Below are positions 26,700 through 34,614 of a DNA stretch of 34,614 nucleotides, piece by piece. Position 1 is the stretch's first letter. Every line of letters starts with the position of its first letter. The position numbers and the translations under genes are program-made. The notes beneath the pieces are model-generated. The model worked only from the letters and a program-made list of their open reading frames with translations, had not been told where the DNA came from and did not search any database. Source of the stretch: Paludibacteraceae bacterium (GTDB lineage Bacteria; Bacteroidota; Bacteroidia; Bacteroidales; Paludibacteraceae). The DNA is taken from contig JAFVAX010000077.1 of assembly GCA_017480285.1 (NCBI GenBank), positions 1 to 34,614 on the forward strand, read 5' to 3'.

Positions 26700-27956
26700 T
26701 TAACGGTGTAACACTTTATCGTATATAGCACGCACCTTCAAGCCGGCATCGTACCATTTTATATTATTCACTTCTTCCCTTCCGAGTTCTGACAGCGACT
26801 TATACATAGCCGGATACTTAACGATAGCGTAGATAGCGTCAGCCATAGCGTCAATGTCCCAGTAGTCGGTCTTGATGGCGTGTGTGAGTATCTCTGCGCA
26901 ACCTGACTGATGGGAAATGATACTCGGACAACCTACTTGCATAGCCTCAAGAGGCGATATACCGAAAGGTTCGCTGACCGACGGCATAATATATACATCG
27001 CTCTCGGCAAGCATCTCTTGCACCTGTTTTCCACGCATGAAACCCGGGAAATGGAAGCGGTCGGCAATACCGCGCTTGGCGGCAAGGTCGATCATCTCTT
27101 GCATCTTATCGCCCGAACCGGCCATAACGAAGCGCACACCTTTGGTTTTGGCGAGCACACGCGCAGCAGCCTCAACGAAGAACTCAGGACCTTTCTGCAT
27201 GGTTATACGCCCAAGGAAAGTAACAAGTTTGTCCTTACGCGGGTGTTTGACAAACTCTTCGGGATGAGCCAAAGGTTCAACAGCATTATGTACGGTGCTT
27301 ACCTTTGCAGGGTTCTGTCCGTACTTATCTATGACTGTCTGACGGGTAAGGTTACTAACGCACATTATATGGTCAGCCTCGTCCATACCGCGTTTCTCGA
27401 TAGCATAAACTGTAGGGTTGACATTACCACGCGAGCGGTCGAAATCGGTAGCGTGGACATGTATAACAAGCGGTTTGCCTGATATATGCTTTGCAAACAC
27501 ACCTGCGGGATAGGTGAGCCAGTCGTGCGAGTGGATAATATCAAAATCGAGCGAATGTGCAAGCACGCTTGCCACAGCCTCGTAGTTGCCTATCTCTTCA
27601 ATAAGATTGTCGGGGTAGCGACCTGAGAACTGCACGCATCCGAGAGCGTCGGTTCCGATACGGCGATAGTCATAGTGGATACCGTCACGCAGGTGATAGT
27701 ATTCCTCGGGGGTCATTTTGCCCTGCATACGCTCACGCACAAAATTATAATCATTGTCTTTCCATACAATAGGGACGCTGTTAGCCCCTATGATGCGCAA
27801 AAAACTCTGATCTTCGTCGCCCCAAGGTTTCGGGATAACGAAAGTTATCTGCATATCCGGTTGCCCTGCCATACCACGAGTCAGACCATAACTTGCGGTA
27901 CCCAAGCCACCGAGTATATGAGGGGGAAATTCCCAACCAAACATTAAAGCTTTCAT
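26700..27956 (-). CDS. GT4 glycosyltransferase (glycogen-synthase type)
   Basis: This retaining GT-B glycosyltransferase of 418 aa is likely cytoplasmic. The N-terminal donor-side loop is FGWEFPPHILGGLGTASYG (6-24). IIHSHDWLTYPAGVFAKHI and VIHVHATDFDRSRGNVN follow. The C-terminal half has FLGRITMQKGPEFFVEAA, FHFPGFMRGKQV and the E-x7-E motif in EPFGISPLEAMQVGCP. By its neighbours (debranching enzyme before, GH57 after) it probably builds alpha-1,4-glucan, the Bacteroidota alternative to classical GlgA. It overlaps the debranching gene by 4 nt (27953-27956), which implies translational coupling. The donor sugar cannot be read from sequence. The manC gene two steps upstream leaves GDP-mannose as a less likely option. 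Confidence 0.88.
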   Translation of the reverse strand: MKALMFGWEFPPHILGGLGTASYGLTRGMAGQPDMQITFVIPKPWGDEDQSFLRIIGANSVPIVWKDNDYNFVRERMQGKMTPEEYYHLRDGIHYDYRRIGTDALGCVQFSGRYPDNLIEEIGNYEAVASVLAHSLDFDIIHSHDWLTYPAGVFAKHISGKPLVIHVHATDFDRSRGNVNPTVYAIEKRGMDEADHIMCVSNLTRQTVIDKYGQNPAKVSTVHNAVEPLAHPEEFVKHPRKDKLVTFLGRITMQKGPEFFVEAAARVLAKTKGVRFVMAGSGDKMQEMIDLAAKRGIADRFHFPGFMRGKQVQEMLAESDVYIMPSVSEPFGISPLEAMQVGCPSIISHQSGCAEILTHAIKTDYWDIDAMADAIYAIVKYPAMYKSLSELGREEVNNIKWYDAGLKVRAIYDKVLHR

Positions 27957-29920
27957 AATGTATCTTCTTTTTGAGCGTCCTCACGCTTTTGTTCGTTAAT
28001 CATATTTATCACTTCCACTACAGCAGCCACACTTGGCGCATAACTCATACCGCCGTGTCCCTTATATGGCGGGTTGCCGTCGTAGAGTTCGTTGAGCGTA
28101 CCGACAGTGAGTTCGGTCATCTCCACCTCGAAGCCTACAAGCATACGCTCAAGGAAACCTAAGCCGGAGTGTCCGTAAAGATTGAGATAAGCACGAGTAT
28201 ATGCGGCTATAGTACATGGCCAGACGGGTCCGTTATGGAAGTTGCGGTCGCGCTCCAACTGACCACCTATGTATACAGGGCGGTACTCACCACTCTTTGG
28301 CGATATAGTACGCAGTCCGCGAGGAGTCAGCAGCTCTTTGGTACATATATTCACAACAGCCTGAACTTGCTTTCTTGTAAGCGGGGTGAAAGGCAATGCG
28401 GCAGCCCAAATCTGACTCGGACGAACTTCACGGTTCTGGTAGGTATCAACCACATAGTCGTACAAGTAATAGCCGTTCCAGAAGGTATCTACAAACGATT
28501 TCTTCGTCAGTCCTGCCTGATACTCAAGCAGATCGGCTTCGTGCAGTTGGTTAAGTTCTCTTAATACAGCGGCTGTAAAGCACAAAGCGTTGTACCAAAG
28601 TGCGTTTATCTCAACCACATAGCCTGTACGCGGAGTTATTGGTCGCCCGTCTTCCATAGCATTCATCCAAGTGGCAGGTCGTTGTGTGCCATCGACATAC
28701 AAAAGTCCGTTAGCATGCAAGAACATACGCGGGTGTTGCTGACGGCGAATAAAATCAACTATGTCCGCACAGAAAGTGCCATAGAGTTTGGCTGCCTCTA
28801 AAAGTGAATGATATTCAGCATATTGCTGTATCGCCCGAATGAACCACAGCAGCACATCCGGCTCGTCCATACCTTGCAGACGGATGCGTGAGTAGTCAGT
28901 CTCAAGGAAGGCTCGTACTTCGGCAAGGGCTGTTTTGTTCATAATAGCGTCCCAATACTCTTCGCGTCCTATACCGAGCGTACAAGCGGGCAGTGAGAAG
29001 AACTCTTCTCTTGCACTTGCCTTAAACCATGGATAACCGGCAAGGAGATGACATTGTTCGCCTTCACGCTTATAGAACTGCGAAGCGGAGTTGCGAAGCC
29101 AAGCAAACATGCTGTTCTTATCAATGCGTCGCTCTGTCTCTTTGTCCCACATGCGTTTGAGTGAGGTGGGCGCAACTTCTGTTATACCGGCAGAGACGAT
29201 GATCGATTCGCCTTTCTTTATCGGTATTTCCAAATACCCGGGCACAAGCAGGTCTTCTTTGTAAGCAAAACCTCTTTCTTGCTCTTTTGGGTATTCAATA
29301 CCCTTGTACCACAGCGGTTCGTGGTGATAATCCGCCTGTTTGGATATCTGTACGAACAGATGCGGGAAGGCGTCATAAAGTTGGAAAGAAGCGCCATTAC
29401 GACAAGCCTCATAGTCAGTCCGTGCCAACGAGTTCTCGTGTGTCAGTTCGTTGGTGCTACGGAAAGCAAGGAACGGACGGAAACGCAATGTGGTAGGCGA
29501 GTGCGCCTCGAGTAGTGTGTAGCGGAAAAGCACACGGGGTTCAAAACTCACGAGTAAGCGTTCTTTGCGAAGAATGACACCGCCGACACGATAGGTAGTA
29601 GTGCTAATCACATCGCTTTCAAACTCGCGGATATACTTATGACCATTAGGGTTGAAGGTGTTCTCACCATACTTGTGCAGACCGAGATTGAACTCTGCAC
29701 CATGCTGTATAACAGTCTCGTCAAGACTTGAGAGAAGCACATAATTGTCTTCGCCCAGTTCCGGCAACGGCAAAACCAACTGTCCGTGGTATTTGCGTGT
29801 GTTGCAATCCACAAGCGTACTGCTATTATAAGCACCTGCCCTATTAGTTCGGATAATCTCCTTGCTGAGCGAGCGGTCAAGGTTCGTCAGTAAGGCTTTA
29901 TCAAAGGTTAAGTATGCCAT
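27953..29920 (-). CDS. Glycogen debranching enzyme (amylo-alpha-1,6-glucosidase, GH133-like)
   Basis: GDE N- and C-terminal domains are recognisable. The first (residues ~1-250) has EIIRTNRAGAYNSSTLVDCN and TRKYHGQLVLPLPELGEDNY. The second is an (alpha/alpha)6 barrel with LWFIRAIQQYAEYH, GYVVEINALWYNAL, EVRPSQIWAAALPFTPL, HNGPVWPCTIAAYTRAYLN and GGMSYAPSVAAVVEV. At 655 aa it is normal for bacterial GDE. The enzyme removes alpha-1,6 branches during glycogen turnover in the cytoplasm. It starts 37 nt after the manC stop and overlaps the GT4 start, so it is the middle of the operon. Confidence 0.93.
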   Translation of the reverse strand: MAYLTFDKALLTNLDRSLSKEIIRTNRAGAYNSSTLVDCNTRKYHGQLVLPLPELGEDNYVLLSSLDETVIQHGAEFNLGLHKYGENTFNPNGHKYIREFESDVISTTTYRVGGVILRKERLLVSFEPRVLFRYTLLEAHSPTTLRFRPFLAFRSTNELTHENSLARTDYEACRNGASFQLYDAFPHLFVQISKQADYHHEPLWYKGIEYPKEQERGFAYKEDLLVPGYLEIPIKKGESIIVSAGITEVAPTSLKRMWDKETERRIDKNSMFAWLRNSASQFYKREGEQCHLLAGYPWFKASAREEFFSLPACTLGIGREEYWDAIMNKTALAEVRAFLETDYSRIRLQGMDEPDVLLWFIRAIQQYAEYHSLLEAAKLYGTFCADIVDFIRRQQHPRMFLHANGLLYVDGTQRPATWMNAMEDGRPITPRTGYVVEINALWYNALCFTAAVLRELNQLHEADLLEYQAGLTKKSFVDTFWNGYYLYDYVVDTYQNREVRPSQIWAAALPFTPLTRKQVQAVVNICTKELLTPRGLRTISPKSGEYRPVYIGGQLERDRNFHNGPVWPCTIAAYTRAYLNLYGHSGLGFLERMLVGFEVEMTELTVGTLNELYDGNPPYKGHGGMSYAPSVAAVVEVINMINEQKREDAQKEDTL

Positions 29921-29957
29921 GATTGATTGTTTATTGATAATTTATTTAAGATTCTGT

Positions 29958-31016
29958 TTAGTGGAAATGCTTTATCTCCTGCTCATTTTTCAAACTGCAA
30001 ATAAGTAGTGTGCCGTCGGCTTCTGCCACGATATAATCATTAAGTCCCTCAATAACAGCATTTTTCAAAGTGCTCAAATGTACAATATTCCCGGAGGCGT
30101 TAAAGAACTTTACATTGTCGTTTGGAGTAGCGGTATTGTTGTTATCGTCCCGACTGCGAAGTTGGAACAGCGAACCCCAAGTACCAACATCCGACCAACC
30201 GAAGTCTGCCGGCAAAACATATATGTTGTCGGCTTTCTCCAATATGCCATAATCGACTGAAATATCAGGTAATGAAGGGAATAACTCTTTAATCCTTTCG
30301 TTTTCTTTTGTAGTTCCCATCCATTGTTTGACGGTTTGCAGTTTGTCGTATAACTCAGGAATATAATCACTTATTGCCTTATCAATAGTTTTCAGTCGCC
30401 AAAGGAAAATACCTGCATTCCACAGGAAATTGCCTTCTTTAAGAAATGCCATTGCTTTCTCGAGATTAGGTTTTTCTGTAAACTTCAGCACCTTACAGAT
30501 TTCACTTTGACATTCCTTTTCATCAGCATCCTCTTTGTGGAACTGAATATACCCATACCCTGTTTCAGGTCTTGTTGGTTTCATACCAAGTGTCAGTAGT
30601 GCGTCGTTCTTTTCTATAAAATCCAATCCCTTGCTAACAACTCGCTGAAACTCTTTCACATTTAGTACAAGATGGTCGGCGGGCGAGACGATGATATTAG
30701 CATCGCCACATAAGGTCTTGATTCTCTCAACGGCGTAAGCAATGCATGGCGCGGTATTGCGTCTAACGGGTTCACACAATATCTGCGAGGGCTTGATCCA
30801 ACCGAGTTGGTCAAGCACAATGGTTTTGTATCGTTCGTTGGTAAGGATAAAGATATTCTCGTGTTCGACTATTCCTTCAAAACGATGTATTGTCTGCTGC
30901 AAGAGCGACATTCCCGTTCCTAAGAAATCGAGGAACTGCTTAGGGTACTGCTCGCTTGACACCGGCCAAAAACGACTGCCAATACCCCCTGCCATAACAA
31001 GGAGATAGTTTTTCAT
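29958..31016 (-). CDS. manC: Mannose-1-phosphate guanylyltransferase (GDP)
   Basis: This nucleotidyltransferase makes GDP-mannose from mannose-1-phosphate and GTP for surface-polysaccharide or GDP-fucose synthesis. The ATG at 31016 gives 352 aa beginning MKNYLLVMAGGIGSRFWP, followed by VSSEQYPKQFLDFLG, the GGxGxR-WP...YPKQF signature of this family. IIVSPADHLV, GYGYIQFHKE, VLKFTEKPN, NFLWNAGIFLWR and GWSDVGTWGSLF follow. It lacks the C-terminal phosphomannose isomerase domain of the long bifunctional forms. It heads the operon, with a well-formed promoter at 31066-31097. Its position in front of glycogen genes is unusual to me. Confidence 0.95.
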   Translation of the reverse strand: MKNYLLVMAGGIGSRFWPVSSEQYPKQFLDFLGTGMSLLQQTIHRFEGIVEHENIFILTNERYKTIVLDQLGWIKPSQILCEPVRRNTAPCIAYAVERIKTLCGDANIIVSPADHLVLNVKEFQRVVSKGLDFIEKNDALLTLGMKPTRPETGYGYIQFHKEDADEKECQSEICKVLKFTEKPNLEKAMAFLKEGNFLWNAGIFLWRLKTIDKAISDYIPELYDKLQTVKQWMGTTKENERIKELFPSLPDISVDYGILEKADNIYVLPADFGWSDVGTWGSLFQLRSRDDNNNTATPNDNVKFFNASGNIVHLSTLKNAVIEGLNDYIVAEADGTLLICSLKNEQEIKHFH

Positions 31017-31065
31017 GGTTAAAAGGGAATTTCTAAACATTCCCGCAAAATTAAATATACTTGTG

Positions 31066-31097
31066 CAAATTTAAGTATTTTTTTATGCAAAAGCAAA
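31066..31097 (-). promoter_or_regulatory. Promoter of the manC-GDE-GT4-GH57 operon
   Basis: On the minus strand TTTG (31094-31097), 20-nt spacer, TAAATTTG (31066-31073) match the consensus exactly. Predicted initiation near 31060 gives a leader of about 45 nt. Confidence 0.72.
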
Positions 31098-31184
31098 TTT
31101 TTTTGGAAAAAACCTCTATATTTGGCATTAAATGTCGATTTATATTTGTATATCTCAAATAATTGTTGTATTTTTTTCGTTAAA

Positions 31185-31202
31185 GTTCACTACATAGTGG
31201 AC
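31185..31202. promoter_or_regulatory. Near-palindrome, possible operator
   Basis: GTTCACTA, ca, TAGTGGAC is an 18-nt dyad with one wobble in otherwise AT-rich intergenic DNA, between the manC promoter and the plus-strand promoter at 31333. No binding protein is known. The rest of 31100-31330 is AT-rich with isolated TAnnTTTG matches (31117-31124, 31141-31148) that lack partners. Confidence 0.3.
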
Positions 31203-31332
31203 CACCGTTTAGTAAACCGCAAAGCAGAATAATATATAACTGATTAAACCATAGTATTTTCGTATCCGGTATTGCAACTCTGGCTGCAACGACAATAATA
31301 TAGGTTTCTAATAGTAGATTTTTTTGTCTGAA

Positions 31333-31364
31333 TTTGGAAAAATAAATATTATTTTGTATATTTG
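31333..31364 (+). promoter_or_regulatory. Promoter of the poly-C leader transcript
   Basis: TTTG (31333-31336), 20-nt spacer, TATATTTG (31357-31364) are an exact match to the Bacteroidota consensus. Predicted initiation is near 31370, about 58 nt before the small ORF and about 300 nt before the T9SS gene at 31667. Confidence 0.72.
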
Positions 31365-31427
31365 CAGTATAAATAATGAGAAATCAACGATATTTGGCAT
31401 TTAAAACAATAAAGCAAACAACTACAA

Positions 31428-31475
31428 ATGGCTAATAATCAAACAATTACCCCCCCCCCCGAACACAAATTTTGA
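31428..31475 (+). CDS. Short leader ORF containing a C11 tract (possible phase-variable leader peptide)
   Basis: The ATG at 31428 reads MANNQTITPPPEHKF and stops at TGA 31473-31475 with the C11 tract as given. One C fewer gives a 24-residue frame ending FDFKRGKPVA at TAA 31501. One C more gives a 45-residue frame ending SGVGQ at TAA 31562-31564, inside the downstream terminator loop. There is no clear Shine-Dalgarno. The ORF sits behind a strong promoter match and in front of a terminator, so a regulatory leader is more likely than a functional protein. Coding status is uncertain. Confidence 0.4.
   Translation: MANNQTITPPPEHKF
31450..31460 (+). repeat. C11 homopolymer tract
   Basis: Eleven consecutive C in a strongly AT-rich intergenic region. 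Tracts of this length are prone to slipped-strand mispairing and also to sequencing error. It is the only such tract noticed in the window. Confidence 0.95.
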
Positions 31476-31494
31476 TTTCAAACGGGGCAAGCCT

Positions 31495-31590
31495 GTTGCA
31501 TAAAGCAACGGAGTTGTCTTCGTGTAACATTTACCATACTGCTATCAGCGGTGTCGGACAATAAGCCTGACACCGCTGTTGCCGTTTTTT
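31495..31590 (+). terminator. Leader terminator with competing upstream hairpin (attenuator-like)
   Basis: The main stem is CAGCGGTGTC (31546-31555) with GACACCGCTG (31569-31578), extendable by G-T and G-C pairs, followed after TTGCCG by T6 (31585-31590). GCAAC (31505-31509) can pair either upstream with GTTGC (31495-31499, loop ATAAA) or downstream with GTTGC (31578-31582). The second option brings the helix to within 2 nt of the T-run. The T9SS gene starts 76 nt after the T-run. Confidence 0.6.
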
Positions 31591-31666
31591 ATATTCCTTG
31601 ATAATTTTTATAACAAATAATCAACCAATTAATTAACTAAATTATTAACTAACTGATTTTCTAACT

Positions 31667-33193
31667 ATGAAGAAATTATTATTCTTTACATTCGCACTCA
31701 TTGGTGCAATGTCGCTGACTGCTGAAAACGCAGTAACAATTTGCGGAACAACTCTTGACCCCGCACATGGTTCGGTTTATGTTGCCGACGAACTTGACTT
31801 CTTGATAGAAGGAACCATCTATTGGACCGGTTCGGAACTGACATTCTCAAATGTCGTTATCGAAGGCGGAACAAGTTCCAAGGATGCCAAGTTGATCTAT
31901 ATCGAAGGTAACTCTACCGACAAAGTAACAATCAAACTCTTTGGCGACAATGTTATCTCTGCAGGCAGTGCGGCTAATGCCAATATGCCTGCTATCGTAA
32001 GCCAATCTTCCATTACTTTCGTTTGCGAGAATTCGAATTTGCACGAGATGGGATATGTAGCCTCATTGACTATCAACTCCGGAGATGGCGTTTATATGAT
32101 GGGCAAGAACACCACCATGACTCTTGACCGCGTCAATGTAGCCATCAACTCGAAGAAAGGTTCTGCTCTCTACGGCGACGAAAGTTCGAATCCGAAACTG
32201 TACATCAAAAAAGACAGCCGTTTGGAACTCAACAGTGCAGCCTCCGAAGCAGTAATCGCCAATGAAGAATACAACAAGTTTGCTTCTATCACGTGCGAAA
32301 GCCAAATCGCCATTGCAGAGCCTGCCGGCGCACAAATTTCAGGCGGACAAGTGGTTGTAAACGAAGAGCCTGTTAAAGGTCGCCTTTTATTCGACCGCAT
32401 CGAATGGGAAACATCCGGCCTGCTCATCACCAAGAAAATCCGTATCAACAGCATCAATGCCGCTAATCTTGAGGCTTGGTTCCCGGAGATAATCAAAGCA
32501 GGACATGTAAGTTACGACAAAGAAACAAGCACCCTGCGTATGGAAAATGCCACCATCGAGCCGGACTTCAGCGACTATGGTATGTCAGTTTCCGGTAATG
32601 CTAATGTAACCGTCGAACTCGTTGGCAAAAATGTGCTGCACGCACAAAAACAAGGTTTCAGCAATGTTAAGAACAGCACCCTGAACATCACAGGCAACGG
32701 TAGTCTTGACATCATCGCTGACAGCCACTATGGCATCGACCTTGCTGAAAACTGCATACTCAACATCGACAACACCACCGTTTCCATCAAGGGTGACGGC
32801 TACGACATTTATGGTCGCAACGACCAATCGATTGCTGTTAATATCAACAAGTCGAACCTTACACTTGAGGCTACCACAAAGGCTGTTGTCAGTGGCTTGA
32901 AAGAGTTGAATTTGACCGACTGCGAAATACTCGAACCCGAAGGCGCAATCATAGTAAAAGGTCTGATTGTTGACAACAAAGGCAACGATATTGCAGACAA
33001 AGTGGTAATCGGTACACCTAAGGCTGACGCTCTCGAACTCATCAGCGCAGACGACCAAAACCTGCTTCTCAACCCCGAAGTACGCATCTTCAATGTTGCA
33101 GGACAAGATGTAACATCGCTTAAAAACAACCTGCCGCAAGGTACATACATCCTCCGCGCAGGAAAACAAGTACAGAAAATATCCGTACGCTAA
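31667..33193 (+). CDS. T9SS-sorted secreted protein, beta-helix-like (508 aa)
   Basis: The signal peptide is MKKLLFFTFALIGAMSLTAE. The body is a succession of short strand-turn units rich in Asn, Val and Ile (SNVVIEGGTSSKDAKLIYIEG; NSTLNITGNGSLDIIADSHY; NCILNIDNTTVSIKG), suggesting a right-handed parallel beta-helix. No catalytic site is recognisable. The end (PEVRIFNVAGQDVTSL, NLPQGTYILRAG, VQKISVR) is a T9SS type A sorting domain. The region before the ATG repeats TTAACTAA-like words. Expression may depend on read-through of the leader terminator at 31546-31590, as no separate promoter match was seen in 31591-31666. A surface structural or adhesive role is inferred. Confidence 0.86.
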   Translation: MKKLLFFTFALIGAMSLTAENAVTICGTTLDPAHGSVYVADELDFLIEGTIYWTGSELTFSNVVIEGGTSSKDAKLIYIEGNSTDKVTIKLFGDNVISAGSAANANMPAIVSQSSITFVCENSNLHEMGYVASLTINSGDGVYMMGKNTTMTLDRVNVAINSKKGSALYGDESSNPKLYIKKDSRLELNSAASEAVIANEEYNKFASITCESQIAIAEPAGAQISGGQVVVNEEPVKGRLLFDRIEWETSGLLITKKIRINSINAANLEAWFPEIIKAGHVSYDKETSTLRMENATIEPDFSDYGMSVSGNANVTVELVGKNVLHAQKQGFSNVKNSTLNITGNGSLDIIADSHYGIDLAENCILNIDNTTVSIKGDGYDIYGRNDQSIAVNINKSNLTLEATTKAVVSGLKELNLTDCEILEPEGAIIVKGLIVDNKGNDIADKVVIGTPKADALELISADDQNLLLNPEVRIFNVAGQDVTSLKNNLPQGTYILRAGKQVQKISVR

Positions 33194-33202
33194 TAGCACG
33201 CT

Positions 33203-33218
33203 CATCCCGCAAGGGATG
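33203..33218 (+). other. Small hairpin with GCAA tetraloop after the T9SS gene
   Basis: CATCCC (33203-33208), loop GCAA, GGGATG (33213-33218): a GNRA-capped 6-bp stem 10 nt after the stop codon, without T-run. It is probably a 3' UTR structure preceding the main terminator. Confidence 0.55.
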
Positions 33219-33249
33219 TATTAAACACTGTTAGCAATTATTTAACACT

Positions 33250-33299
33250 GCCATCAATTATTCATCAGCCAAAACTGACGAATAATTAATGGCTTTTTT
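33250..33299 (+). terminator. Intrinsic terminator of the 31667-33193 gene
   Basis: GCCATCAATTATTC (33250-33263) pairs with GAATAATTAATGGC (33280-33293), 13 of 14 positions. An inner TCAG/CTGA stem (33265-33268, 33275-33278) continues it, and T6 follows directly. An imperfect copy of the left arm's neighbourhood (aacactg..agcaattatt) lies ~20 nt upstream. Confidence 0.9.
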
Positions 33300-33328
33300 C
33301 GGAAGAATCCCAATTATTTCTATTATTT

Positions 33329-34591
33329 TTGCTGAAAATTTGCATTTTAAGTAATGCAGTTATGCTTATGGTCATCATAGCGGGTGGATGCACTTCACAA
33401 CCGAACAACACGCCTGACAATCCTGATAATTCAGGCGGAACGGACAACTCCAAACAAAGTCCGAATTTTGTTTTCTCACAAGATGAATTCAAGTTCACGC
33501 TGAAAGGCGGTTACGCTATGTTTGATGTTCAGAACGGAGGCGACCAGAATTGGACAGTTGAGTCTGATCAGTCGTGGCTCAATATTTCTCCGAAAAAAGC
33601 GAAAGGAATCTTTACCGTAGCCAATATTCGCGTTGACGAAGGCTATGAAGGTGTCGGCATCCTCACTTTCCGCGATAAAAAAGGTGTAAGAAAAGTGAAA
33701 GTAACCCGCAGCAACTACACCACTCCCGAAGAGGATGACGGCGAAGGCATCAGCGACCACGGTCGTCTGCCGGGTATTTTCTCAGTCGGTCCCTCAAAGA
33801 GAGTGCATTTCTCGCAGGGCAACTTGCAATATCAGGCAAGTTCCAACACCTACCGCTTCGCAACACATCAGCAGGATATAGTGGGGGATGACAATATGGG
33901 TAATGTTTATGTAGGTGGTGAGAAGTCCAATAACGACGATGCCTCGTCCACCTACGGCGGTTGGATTGACCTATTCGGTTGGGGAACGGGCGATGAGCCG
34001 TGGAAAGCAATAAAAGATGTCAATGAGTACTACATTTACAATGAGTGGGGCAACTACGACATTTACCGTGCAAGCAATTCACCTCGCTGGCGCACATTAG
34101 GCGTGGGCGAGTGGCAATACCTGCTGCTCAATCGTATGGACGCTCCACAGAAAATGGGAGTATGCCGTATTGACAATGTACTGCATGTAGCCAACCCCGA
34201 TTGGTATGAAATCTATGGTTTTGTGTTGCTTCCTGACAACTGGATTCAACCGGCGGGAACAAGTTTCCGCTCTATATTGGAAACTGGCTGGACGTGGCAA
34301 GACTATGCTCTATACGGAAGCACCAAAGGCTTATATTTCAGTGAGAACAGCCATAATAACGACAATATCTATACTCGTGCCCAATGGCGTAAGATGGAGG
34401 CTGCAGGTGCTGTTTTCCTTCCTTTCAACGGCAGCCTCGTTGCACCAAGCAGAGGCTATTGGACTGCAAGTGCCACAGCATATATAACTTATTGTTACGA
34501 AGCATTTTTCAGCCTCCGCGAGATTGAACCTGCCGACAGCACACAACGCTACAACAAACTTGCAGTAAGACTCGTACAAGACATTCAATAA
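33329..34591 (+). CDS. Lipoprotein with BACON-like domain and FISUMP-type C-terminal domain
   Basis: A TTG at 33329 gives 420 aa with a lipoprotein signal: MLKICILSNAVMLMVIIAGG then Cys21. The start is uncertain. ATG codons at 33362 and 33368 give a shorter signal without a basic residue, while a TATTTTTG box at 33324-33331 (no -33 partner) would favour them. After a Pro/Asn/Asp/Ser linker, residues ~45-120 look like a BACON/Ig-like module (FKFTLKGGYAMFDVQNGG; WTVESDQSWLNISP). The rest matches a common Bacteroidales extracellular domain: KRVHFSQGNLQYQASSNTYR, GWIDLFGWGTGDEP, RWRTLGVGEWQYLL, GAVFLPFNGS, RGYWTAS, LAVRLVQD. It is probably a surface lipoprotein of unknown ligand. Confidence 0.82.
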   Translation: MLKICILSNAVMLMVIIAGGCTSQPNNTPDNPDNSGGTDNSKQSPNFVFSQDEFKFTLKGGYAMFDVQNGGDQNWTVESDQSWLNISPKKAKGIFTVANIRVDEGYEGVGILTFRDKKGVRKVKVTRSNYTTPEEDDGEGISDHGRLPGIFSVGPSKRVHFSQGNLQYQASSNTYRFATHQQDIVGDDNMGNVYVGGEKSNNDDASSTYGGWIDLFGWGTGDEPWKAIKDVNEYYIYNEWGNYDIYRASNSPRWRTLGVGEWQYLLLNRMDAPQKMGVCRIDNVLHVANPDWYEIYGFVLLPDNWIQPAGTSFRSILETGWTWQDYALYGSTKGLYFSENSHNNDNIYTRAQWRKMEAAGAVFLPFNGSLVAPSRGYWTASATAYITYCYEAFFSLREIEPADSTQRYNKLAVRLVQDIQ

Positions 34592-34614
34592 AAACAGACG
34601 CAAAAAACCACGGC

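Noticed and set aside
26910..27482. 190-residue plus-strand frame opposite GT4
   Set aside because: It lies wholly within the GT4 gene, whose GT-B motifs are clear on the other strand.
32585..33205. 206-residue minus-strand frame opposite the T9SS gene
   Set aside because: It mirrors the repeat-rich T9SS gene and lacks gene-like features; the forward gene has a signal peptide and sorting domain.

Overview
The window looks like a Bacteroidales (Bacteroidota) chromosome of gut or oral type. The signs are several proteins ending in the type IX secretion (T9SS/Por) C-terminal sorting domain, SusE-era lipoproteins such as DUF4270, Bacteroidota-type promoters (TTTG, about 20 nt, TAnnTTTG) in front of most transcription units, and weak or absent Shine-Dalgarno sites. 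No phage, plasmid, rRNA, tRNA or CRISPR feature was seen. The only transposase-like gene is a RAYT-family HUH protein.

Layout. 1-9839 (minus strand) carries surface and secreted proteins: a Cys/Pro-repeat protein running off the left edge, a small protein with a C-terminal membrane anchor, and two large T9SS cargo proteins. 9840-16076 (plus) carries ddl, a short-chain polyprenyl diphosphate synthase, a RAYT with an extra C-terminal Rossmann-like domain, a secreted S37-type peptidase and cysS. 16133-18206 (plus) is a BspA/DUF285 plus InlB-repeat surface protein whose signal peptide is broken by one extra T. A perfect bidirectional terminator then separates it from the minus-strand pair guaD-pnuC. 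20562-22967 (minus) holds a candidate small RNA and the panC-miaB operon. Divergent from panC is a plus-strand pair: a GT5 (starch synthase) half-protein and a DUF4270 lipoprotein. 25403-31016 (minus) is a four-gene operon manC - glycogen debranching enzyme - GT4 glycosyltransferase - GH57. 31041-34591 (plus) holds a 626-nt regulatory intergenic region, a T9SS cargo protein and a BACON-type lipoprotein.

How the parts fit. The housekeeping genes serve peptidoglycan (ddl), isoprenoids, Cys-tRNA, tRNA modification (miaB), pantothenate (panC) and purine salvage (guaD). The GT5-like, GT4, GDE and GH57 genes form the usual Bacteroidota intracellular alpha-glucan (glycogen) set, here preceded by a GDP-mannose pyrophosphorylase. 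The rest is cell-surface or secreted material.

The most interesting non-gene signal is at 31333-31590. A near-perfect promoter precedes a short ORF containing a C11 homopolymer, then mutually exclusive hairpins and a terminator, all just upstream of a T9SS surface-protein gene. In the +1 (C12) frame the short ORF would end inside the terminator loop, so tract-length switching could control read-through. Also notable are the HUH-Rossmann fusion, two sites of a 9-nt intergenic repeat (TTAGANNNN), the probable small RNA at 20562-20634, and a GH57 protein lacking the expected acid/base Asp.
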